Below are positions 1-4,691 of a DNA stretch of 5,242 bases, piece after piece. The stretch covers positions 1 through 5,242 of the forward strand of contig JAESRD010000354.1 of NCBI GenBank assembly GCA_016764835.1. Direction: 5' to 3'. The notes beneath the pieces are model-generated. The model worked only from the letters and a program-made list of their open reading frames with translations, searched no databases and was not told the DNA's origin. Every line of letters begins with the position of its first letter. The first letter of the stretch is position 1. The stretch comes from Paracoccaceae bacterium. Lineage in GTDB: Bacteria > Pseudomonadota > Alphaproteobacteria > Rhodobacterales > Rhodobacteraceae. A program made the position numbers and the translations under genes.

Positions 1-1808
1 CGCAGGGCGGCGGCGCGCTCAGTCGCGGGGGCGGCCCATGGGCGAGCCCCGGCAAAAGCGGCGGCGCAATCTTGGGCATTTGCCTCTTGGACAAAGCCAA
101 TATGCGCGCCGGTGGCTGGGCTATGCACCTGCACCGGAGCGGCGCTATTGGCCAAAGCGGCGGCAATCAGCGGGCCGGCCTGCCACTGATGTTGCCGGAA
201 TGGCGCGCGCCCGGCCTCAATCGCTGTGAGGTCAGGCTCATGCGCCAAATCCCAACCCTTTGAGTTTTGCCGCTCAGGGGCGAAAAGTGCGGTGCCAGTG
301 GCGATCCGTGAGGGGCGCAGGGCGACGGCAAACGGGTCAGCGGCGACGACTTCGGCGGGCACGGCCTCGTCAACGATTTGGTTGACGAAAGAGCTGTTTG
401 CGCCGTTTTCCAGCAACCGTCGCACAAGGTAAGCCAGCAGGTCGCGATGCGCGCCAACCGGGGCATAAATCCGACAGCGGTTCTTGTATTGGTCGCGGAA
501 AATTCCGTGCAACGCTTCGCCCTTGCCGTGCAATCGTTGGAATTCGTAGCTGCCCGGCGCCCGGCCCATCTCGGCGGCAATATGCTCGACGGCGGCCATA
601 GTATGGGCGTTATGAGTGGCGAATTGCGGGTAGATCACATCGCTGGCATCAAGCAGTTTGCGGGCATTGGCGATATAGCTAATATCGGTGGCGTGTTTGG
701 CTGTGAAAACCGGGAAACCGGCCATGCCGTCAACCTGCGCCTGCTTGATTTCAGCGTCCCAATAGGCGCCTTTGACCAAGCGGACCATGACCTTGCGATC
801 ATGTTTGCGAGCCAACGTTGCCAGCCAGTCGATCACCAGCCCGGCGCGCTGGCCGTAGGCCTGAATGACAACGCCAAAACCGTCCCATCCGGCCAGTTCA
901 GGTGCGCTGAGTGCGGCCTCAATCACGTCGAGCGACAGCTCTAGCCTATTGGCTTCTTCGGCGTCGATATTGAGACCCATGCCAGCGGTTTTTGCCAGCA
1001 GTGCCAGTGCTTTAAGCCGTGGAACTAACTCGCCCATCACCCTGTCTTTTTGGGCGCGTTCATAGCGGGGATGCAGGGCGGATAGCTTGATTGAGATGCC
1101 GGGGTTTTGCGCCACAGGGCCGGGGCGGCAGGCGGGGGCTATGGCTGATATCGCGCGCGAATAGGCGAGGTGGTAAGCGCTTGCATCTTCTTGGGTGCAG
1201 GCGGCTTCGCCGAGCATATCGTAGGAATAGGTGTAGCCTTTGGCCTCCATACCTGCGGCGCGTTTGAGGGCGGCAGTAATGTCCTGGCCCAGCACAAACT
1301 GGCGGCCCATTTCGCGCATGGCTTGGCCAACGGCTTTGCGGATAACTGGCTCGCCCAACCGTTTGACCATGGCGCGTAAGGGGGCCACCAGGCCGGTGCC
1401 TTCATCGAGCACACGGCCCGTTAGCATCAGCGCCCAAGTTGACGCATTAACCAAGGACGAGGTCGATTGACCAAGGTGGCGGCCCCAGTTCGACGGGGCG
1501 ATTTTGTCTTCGATCAGCGCGTCGATTGTCGGCGCATCTGGCACCCGCAACAAAGCCTCGGCGAGACACATCAGCGCAATGCCCTCGTCGCTGGACAGCC
1601 CATATTCGGCCAAGAACACTTCCATCATCCCCGGACTATCTTCGGCCCGCAGCTTGGTCACAATCTGGGCCGCATTGGTGCAAATTGCTGTGCGTTCACT
1701 TTGGGAAAGGGCCGCGTCTTGGGTAAGCGTCTGTAAGGCCACCCGCTCATCATGATAGGTTGCATCGGCGATCTGCTGGCGCAGCTGTGCTAGACGGTGA
1801 TCAGACAT
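1..1808 (-). CDS. putA: PutA, bifunctional proline dehydrogenase / L-glutamate gamma-semialdehyde dehydrogenase (N-terminal 602 codons, cut by window edge)
   Basis: The frame is open from ATG at 1808 to the left edge with no stop. PutA oxidises proline to pyrroline-5-carboxylate with FAD, passing electrons to membrane quinone, then oxidises glutamate semialdehyde to glutamate with NAD+. Visible parts: alpha-helical arm (about residues 1-130, with GRHLGQSTSSLVNAS at 109-123), proline dehydrogenase barrel (about 190-475), linker, and the very beginning of the aldehyde dehydrogenase domain (about 540 on). Key PRODH residues are present by alignment to E. coli PutA from memory: K241 in ISIKLSALHPRYE, D282 in GLNIDAEEANRLE, Y448 in RIYAPVG, and R463/R464/E467 in YLVRRLLENGA. 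The N-terminus lacks the ribbon-helix-helix DNA-binding domain of E. coli PutA, so this enzyme probably does not repress its own gene. Family members of this kind are about 1000-1130 residues; the aldehyde dehydrogenase catalytic Cys lies outside the window. The start is supported by AAGGAG five bases upstream. Codons 25, 144 and 261 are TTA. No frameshift was seen. Confidence 0.97.
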   Translation of the reverse strand, partial: MSDHRLAQLRQQIADATYHDERVALQTLTQDAALSQSERTAICTNAAQIVTKLRAEDSPGMMEVFLAEYGLSSDEGIALMCLAEALLRVPDAPTIDALIEDKIAPSNWGRHLGQSTSSLVNASTWALMLTGRVLDEGTGLVAPLRAMVKRLGEPVIRKAVGQAMREMGRQFVLGQDITAALKRAAGMEAKGYTYSYDMLGEAACTQEDASAYHLAYSRAISAIAPACRPGPVAQNPGISIKLSALHPRYERAQKDRVMGELVPRLKALALLAKTAGMGLNIDAEEANRLELSLDVIEAALSAPELAGWDGFGVVIQAYGQRAGLVIDWLATLARKHDRKVMVRLVKGAYWDAEIKQAQVDGMAGFPVFTAKHATDISYIANARKLLDASDVIYPQFATHNAHTMAAVEHIAAEMGRAPGSYEFQRLHGKGEALHGIFRDQYKNRCRIYAPVGAHRDLLAYLVRRLLENGANSSFVNQIVDEAVPAEVVAADPFAVALRPSRIATGTALFAPERQNSKGWDLAHEPDLTAIEAGRAPFRQHQWQAGPLIAAALANSAAPVQVHSPATGAHIGFVQEANAQDCAAAFAGARPWAAPATERAAAL

Positions 1809-1813
1809 TTTGG

Positions 1814-1819
1814 CTCCTT
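1814..1819 (-). promoter_or_regulatory. Shine-Dalgarno of putA
   Basis: The minus strand reads AAGGAG five bases before the ATG at 1808. This is a near-ideal ribosome binding site and fixes the putA start at residue MSDHRLAQ, which confirms that the ribbon-helix-helix domain is absent rather than missed through a wrong start. Confidence 0.8.
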
Positions 1820-1862
1820 TTCCTTCGATAAATATAGAGGATAGCCAATGAGATGTTTTCCT

Positions 1863-1872
1863 GCTAATTAGC
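1863..1872. promoter_or_regulatory. Perfect 10-bp palindrome, candidate PutR operator
   Basis: GCTAATTAGC is exactly self-complementary and AT-rich in its centre, as is common for binding sites of Lrp/AsnC dimers. It lies 55 bp from the putA start and 44 bp from the putR start, where one site could serve both genes. It is the only perfect palindrome of this length that I noticed in the spacer. Function is inferred from position and symmetry only. Confidence 0.4.
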
Positions 1873-1893
1873 CTCTCGCAGTCCATTTGAACT

Positions 1894-1899
1894 GATAAT
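1894..1899 (+). promoter_or_regulatory. Possible -10 element of putR
   Basis: GATAAT matches five of six bases of the TATAAT consensus. It would put the transcription start near 1906, giving a leader of only about ten bases. No good -35 hexamer stands at 17 bp spacing, so the call is weak. Confidence 0.25.
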
Positions 1900-1915
1900 G
1901 TTGTGAGATATGTAA

Positions 1916-2386
1916 ATGGCGACTGAAACACTTGATGTATTCGATCTGAAAATCCTGAACGTTCTTGCCAGCGATGGTCGGATAAGTGCCACTGAGCTGG
2001 CCCGCCGAATAGGGCTGTCAAAATCGCCAGCGCAAGCGCGGCTGCGCCGGTTGGAAGAACAGGGGATTATTCGCGGCTACCGGGCGATATATGATCAGAT
2101 ACGGCTGGGCCAAGACCATGTGGCTTTTGTCGAGACCCGGCTCTCGGACACCAGAGAGGCCGCCCTTTCGGCCTTTAACGCGGCGGTGATGAAAGTGCCG
2201 GAGATCGAGCAATGTCATATGATCGCAGGCTCGTTCGACTATCTGCTCAAGGTGCGCTGCTCTGGCATGGCCAATTACCGCACGGTTCTGGCTGAAAAGA
2301 TCTCGACCTTGCCGCATATCGCCGCGACCTCGACCTATGTTGCCATGCAGGCGATCAAGGAAGACGGCCAAGCCGTACTTGACTAG
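1916..2386 (+). CDS. putR: Lrp/AsnC-family transcriptional regulator, probable proline-responsive activator PutR
   Basis: A 156-residue protein of the normal Lrp/AsnC length. Residues about 8-55 form the winged helix-turn-helix (LKILNVLASDGRISATELA, then the recognition helix region LSKSPAQARLRRLEEQG at 34-50). Residues about 67-150 form the RAM domain, which binds effectors and assembles dimers into higher oligomers; GSFDYLLKV at 105-113 is the usual RAM signature. The start is secure: an in-frame TAA lies immediately before the ATG, and a weak GTGAG ribosome site lies eight bases upstream. It is divergent from putA with a 107-bp spacer, the arrangement of R. capsulatus putR, whose product activates putA when proline is present. 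The family assignment is certain from sequence; the PutR role rests on synteny and knowledge of Rhodobacter. Autoregulation is likely for this family but is not shown by the sequence. Confidence 0.92.
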   Translation: MATETLDVFDLKILNVLASDGRISATELARRIGLSKSPAQARLRRLEEQGIIRGYRAIYDQIRLGQDHVAFVETRLSDTREAALSAFNAAVMKVPEIEQCHMIAGSFDYLLKVRCSGMANYRTVLAEKISTLPHIAATSTYVAMQAIKEDGQAVLD

Positions 2387-2446
2387 CTAAAAAACGTTTG
2401 AATTTGAGGTATTGATCAGCCCCCCCAAAGCCGCGTAAAAGCGGCG
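2387..2446. other. putR-tRNA spacer with a short hairpin and a C7 run
   Basis: After the putR stop there are 60 bp before the inverted repeat that frames the tRNA. The spacer contains an A6 tract (2389-2394), a run of seven C (2420-2426) and a hairpin GCCGC/GCGGC (2430-2434 with 2441-2445, loop GTAAAA). The hairpin is followed by GTTGG, not a U tract, so it is at best a weak or factor-dependent terminator for putR. TTGACT (2379-2384), overlapping the putR stop codon, resembles a -35 box, but nothing at the right distance resembles a -10, so the tRNA promoter is not identified. Confidence 0.4.
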
Positions 2447-2459
2447 TTGGAAGACCGTC

Positions 2460-2788
2460 CCCCGCGTGGTGGAATCGGTAGACACGACAGACTTAGACTT
2501 CTGCCTTCGGGCAGAAAATTGAGTGCCCTGATGGAAATGTCAGGTGTAGAACGGCTCAAATTCGGGGAAACCTATGCAGTGCGAGCTGATGGCAATCCCG
2601 AGCCAAGCCTTTGCGTTTGCAAAGGAAGGTGTAGAGACTAGACGGGCCGCAACTAACGCCGTGCAAACGGTTATGTTGAAGGGATAGTCCAGACCACGAA
2701 CGCCCTTTTGGGGGCGGCGGCGAAAGTCGAAGTGGTACGAAAATCTGTTTCTCGTATGGGAGTACCAGTTCAAGTCTGGTCGCGGGGA
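2460..2788 (+). tRNA. tRNA-Leu(UAA), interrupted by a group I intron
   Basis: The exons are 2460-2494 and 2740-2788, giving an 84-nt class II tRNA; CCA is not encoded. The acceptor stem CCCCGCG (2460-2466) pairs fully with CGCGGGG (2781-2787), and the discriminator is A2788, as bacterial leucine tRNAs have. D arm: GTG 2469-2471 with CAC 2483-2485, loop containing GG. Anticodon stem: ACAGA 2487-2491 with TCTGT 2744-2748. After splicing the loop is CTTAAAA, so the anticodon is UAA. The long variable arm is 2749-2763. T arm: ACCAG 2764-2768 with CTGGT 2776-2780, loop TTCAAGT. It decodes UUA and probably UUG. It lies downstream of putR on the same strand and opposite the TRAP operon. The C1-G72 first pair is unusual, since most bacterial tRNAs begin with G. 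Gene finders that do not model introns will miss it or call a broken tRNA. Confidence 0.95.
2495..2739 (+). ncRNA. Group I self-splicing intron (tRNA type, probably subgroup IC3) in the anticodon loop
   Basis: This 245-nt element follows U34 and ends in G, as group I introns require. Helices paired by hand: P1, exon CTT 2492-2494 with GAG 2521-2523, with the U-G pair at the splice site; a P1 extension 2499-2505/2510-2516 with a TTCG loop; P2 2527-2531/2540-2544; P3 2552-2557/2644-2649; P4 2561-2566/2597-2602; P5 about 2571-2592 with a GCGA tetraloop; P6 2602-2604/2628-2630; P6a 2608-2614/2619-2625; P7 GACTA 2636-2640 with TAGTC 2685-2689 (guanosine site); P8 2650-2653/2675-2678 and 2659-2662/2667-2670 with a GCAA loop; P9 2693-2697/2732-2736 with P9a 2701-2705/2712-2716 and a GAAA-capped P9b 2718-2721/2726-2729. 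The core strings GCCAAGCC, GTAGAGACTAGACGG and ATAGTCCAG match the Azoarcus tRNA-Ile intron as I remember it. No endonuclease gene is inside, so the intron is not mobile by itself. The insertion site equals that of cyanobacterial and plastid tRNA-Leu(UAA) introns. Confidence 0.94.
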
Positions 2789-2801
2789 CGGTCTTCCAAA
2801 C

Positions 2802-4103
2802 CTATTGCATCAGGTCCGGCAAGAACATCACAACGGATGGCACGGCGATCACCAGCGCCACGACGAACAGGTCTGCGATCAGAAACGGGATCACACCCTT
2901 AAAAATATCAACCACGGTCACATATTGACCGGCGACGTTTTTGATAACGAAGACGTTGAGGCCCACCGGTGGGGTGATCATGCCGATTTCAAGCAGTTTC
3001 ACCACCAGCACGCCGAACCAGACCAGGCTGATTTGTTCGGCCTGCAAGATGGGCAGGAACACGGGCAGGGTGACAAGCATGGCGCCAAAGGGTTCCATGA
3101 ATGTGCCGAGCGCCAGATAAACCAGCACCACGATCAGCATGAGCTGGAAATAGCTGAGGTCTGACCCGGCGACGAGGCTGTTGAGGAAACTCGACAGGCC
3201 CGACAGGCCCAAGAACCGGGTGAACATGGCCGCGCCAACAGCGATGATAAACAGCGACGAGGTGGTCATTACAGTTTCTAGCAGCGATTCGGAGAAGGCT
3301 TTGCGGGTGAGGCCGCCAGTGATCAGGCCGAGGATTATTGAGCCGAGTGCGCCGACAGCGCCGGCCTCTGTGGCGCTGAACAGGCCCGAGAATAGCCCGC
3401 CAAAGACCACGGCAACCAGCACCAACATCGGCCAGATTTTGAACAAAGCGCGGGCGGAGTTCGCGCCGTCATTGGCGATATGGCGCGGGATAAGGTCTGG
3501 CCGTGTGTAGCTGATGATCAAGATCACCGCGACATAGGACAGGGCGGTCAGCACGCCAATGCCGATGCCGCCGATAAAGACCTGGGTGACAGATGTCTCC
3601 GCCAGCACACCGTAGATGATCATCAAGATTGAGGGCGGGATCAGCGCGCCGATGGTGCCGCCAGCGGCGATAGACCCGGCAGCAACCGAGGGTTTGTAGC
3701 CGGCGGCGACCATCTCCGGGATCGCGATCCGGCCCATGGCCGCGGCACAGGCCAGTGATGAGCCAGAGACAGCGGCAAAGCCGGAACAGGCAAAGATTGA
3801 CGAGATTGCCAGCCCGCCGGGGACCCTGCGCAGCAACACTTTGGCCGCCTCGAACAGCCCGGTGGTCAGCCCCGAATGATAACTGATGAAGCCCATTAGC
3901 AAGAACATCGGCACGGCGCTCATCGTCCAACTGGCGACAAAGCTGTAGGGCGTGTTCATGACGATGCCAAAGGCGGGCGTCAGCCCGACCATATAGGTGA
4001 TGCCGCCAAAGCTGACTGTCATCAGCGCCAGCGCTACCGGGAAGCGGGCGATGAGCAGCAAGATAAGGATGCCGACACCCCAGAAACCAACTGTAACACT
4101 CAT
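2802..4103 (-). CDS. dctM: TRAP transporter large membrane subunit, DctM family
   Basis: A 433-residue hydrophobic protein, the usual DctM length, with about 11-12 predicted membrane segments starting at residue 5. It is the ion-coupled translocation subunit in the inner membrane that takes solute from the periplasmic DctP protein. Family signatures: GSIAAGGTIGALIPPSILM at 143-161, SATEAGAVGALGS at 243-255, and EIGMITPPVGLNVFVIK at 372-388. The start ATG overlaps the dctQ stop (ATGA, 4100-4103), implying translational coupling, and GGAG lies eight bases upstream within dctQ. It ends two bases from the inverted repeat that frames the convergent tRNA gene; no U-tract terminator follows the stop. 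The transported solute cannot be told from this subunit. The symbol follows the family; the substrate need not be a C4-dicarboxylate. Confidence 0.95.
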   Translation of the reverse strand: MSVTVGFWGVGILILLLIARFPVALALMTVSFGGITYMVGLTPAFGIVMNTPYSFVASWTMSAVPMFLLMGFISYHSGLTTGLFEAAKVLLRRVPGGLAISSIFACSGFAAVSGSSLACAAAMGRIAIPEMVAAGYKPSVAAGSIAAGGTIGALIPPSILMIIYGVLAETSVTQVFIGGIGIGVLTALSYVAVILIISYTRPDLIPRHIANDGANSARALFKIWPMLVLVAVVFGGLFSGLFSATEAGAVGALGSIILGLITGGLTRKAFSESLLETVMTTSSLFIIAVGAAMFTRFLGLSGLSSFLNSLVAGSDLSYFQLMLIVVLVYLALGTFMEPFGAMLVTLPVFLPILQAEQISLVWFGVLVVKLLEIGMITPPVGLNVFVIKNVAGQYVTVVDIFKGVIPFLIADLFVVALVIAVPSVVMFLPDLMQ

Positions 4104-4618
4104 GCGAAGGGCTCCGAATTTGGCTCATGCGGTTTGTTAGCTGCGTATTCCACGGTCTTGATTAAGCAAATGAGCATGGCCAGAAAGAACCCGGTAGGGG
4201 GCAGGAAATAGCTGTGCCAAACCGGCATATCAAAATCAGAAAATTCAACGAATGTGCCAATGTTATAGTGGCGCATGGCGCTGCCGTAAGTTGTCCATGC
4301 CAGCACGCCATAGGCGGCGGAGGACAGCAGAGCGACTGCAATATCAGAGGCTTGGCGGGCACGGGCGCCCAAAACCCATTCGAGCAGTTCAACCGAGACC
4401 ATGCCGTCGCGCCGCTCAAGCCATGCCAGTGGCAAAAAGGCGACCAAGACCATGTAATAGCGGGCAATCACCTCGGGCGCTGTGACCAAGGATATGCGGA
4501 AAACATTGCGCAGCACCACATCAAGGCAGATATGCGCCATCATCAAAATTGTGCCAATCGCGGCGATCAGCGCGAGGATGCGCACAGATCGGTTGGCAAA
4601 GCTAAAGAGCGCATTCAT
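4100..4618 (-). CDS. dctQ: TRAP transporter small membrane subunit, DctQ family
   Basis: A 172-residue protein with four hydrophobic stretches (about 10-32, 50-68, 90-112, 133-156), the usual DctQ plan. This subunit pairs with DctM and is required for transport. Motifs seen in the family include the region DVVLRNVFRISLVTAPEVIARY (given in two parts: DVVLRNVF at 33-40 and APEVIARYYM at 47-56) and LPLAWLERRDG at 62-72. It stands between dctP and dctM in the common P-Q-M order. The start ATG follows a modest AAGGGA about ten bases upstream, and the gene overlaps dctM by four bases. A strong hairpin lies between it and dctP. DctQ proteins vary greatly in sequence, so the call rests on topology, length and operon position together. 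Confidence 0.92.
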   Translation of the reverse strand: MNALFSFANRSVRILALIAAIGTILMMAHICLDVVLRNVFRISLVTAPEVIARYYMVLVAFLPLAWLERRDGMVSVELLEWVLGARARQASDIAVALLSSAAYGVLAWTTYGSAMRHYNIGTFVEFSDFDMPVWHSYFLPPTGFFLAMLICLIKTVEYAANKPHEPNSEPFA

Positions 4619-4647
4619 GCTGGCAAATTCCCTTGGGGCGTCACGCA

Positions 4648-4671
4648 GCTGGCCCGGCGGACCGGGCCAGC
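4648..4671 (-). promoter_or_regulatory. Intercistronic hairpin between dctP and dctQ
   Basis: GCTGGCCCGG (4648-4657) pairs perfectly with CCGGGCCAGC (4662-4671), a 10-bp GC-rich stem with a four-base loop. It lies in the 73-bp gap between the dctP stop and the dctQ start. On the coding strand it is followed by TGCGTGACG, without a U tract, so it is not a classical terminator. Such stems are known to protect upstream mRNA from 3' exonucleases and so raise the amount of binding protein relative to the membrane subunits. That role here is inference. Confidence 0.7.
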
Positions 4672-4691
4672 ACGTTTGTTAAACGGTGGGG

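Larger units (their letters stand above)
1809..1915. promoter_or_regulatory. Divergent putA-putR intergenic control region
   Basis: This 107-bp AT-rich spacer lies between divergent putA and putR and must hold both promoters. In Rhodobacter capsulatus putA expression needs the divergent Lrp-like activator PutR (known for the family), so PutR binding here is expected. A perfect palindrome, GCTAATTAGC, sits near the middle (1863-1872). For putR, GATAAT at 1894-1899 is a plausible -10, but no convincing -35 lies 16-18 bases upstream, as expected for an activator-dependent promoter. For putA, the TATATTT read on the minus strand at 1830-1836 is a possible -10, again with a poor -35 (AAAACA). The promoter assignments are inference. 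Confidence 0.7.
2447..2799. repeat. 12-bp inverted repeat framing the tRNA gene; extends the acceptor stem
   Basis: TTGGAAGACCGT at 2447-2458 is the exact reverse complement of ACGGTCTTCCAA at 2788-2799. The arms lie directly outside the acceptor stem (2460-2466 with 2781-2787). In the precursor the helix would run for 19 base pairs with only C2459 bulged, taking up the discriminator base A2788. A leader-trailer stem like this probably affects processing by RNase P and the 3' nucleases, because both mature ends are buried in the helix. The pairing is seen directly; the processing role is inference. Confidence 0.8.

Noticed and set aside
378..944. Plus-strand open frame of 188 codons
   Set aside because: It lies wholly opposite putA, whose catalytic motifs are clear on the minus strand; its protein has no recognisable motif or ribosome site.
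1139..1414. Short minus-strand frames inside putA that might suggest a frameshifted gene
   Set aside because: They are in other frames. The putA frame itself reads without a stop from 1808 to 1, with all expected motifs in order.
2379..2384. TTGACT as the -35 of a tRNA promoter
   Set aside because: It overlaps the putR stop codon, and the bases at 17-bp spacing (ATTTGA) do not resemble a -10 box.
2430..2445. Rho-independent terminator after putR
   Set aside because: The stem is only five pairs and is followed by GTTGG instead of a run of U.
2460..2523. tRNA-Leu(UAG) without intron
   Set aside because: The stretch CTTAGAC could be read as an anticodon loop, but no T arm or 3' acceptor strand follows at the right distance. 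The matching 3' half, with perfect anticodon, T and acceptor pairing, starts at 2740 and gives UAA.
2447..2641. Plus-strand 64-codon frame over the tRNA and intron, as a possible homing endonuclease
   Set aside because: It is far too short, lacks LAGLIDADG, GIY-YIG or HNH motifs, begins before the tRNA and runs through its 5' exon and most of the core helices.
2447..2799. Small transposable element with terminal inverted repeats
   Set aside because: The repeats are continuous with the tRNA acceptor stem and are better explained as a precursor stem. No flanking direct repeat was noticed: the sequence GGCG before and ACCT after do not match.
3469..4128. Minus-strand open frame of 219 codons overlapping dctM
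   Set aside because: It is an alternative frame of dctM; the dctM frame shows membrane segments and family signatures, while this one is Arg/His/Cys-rich with no motif.
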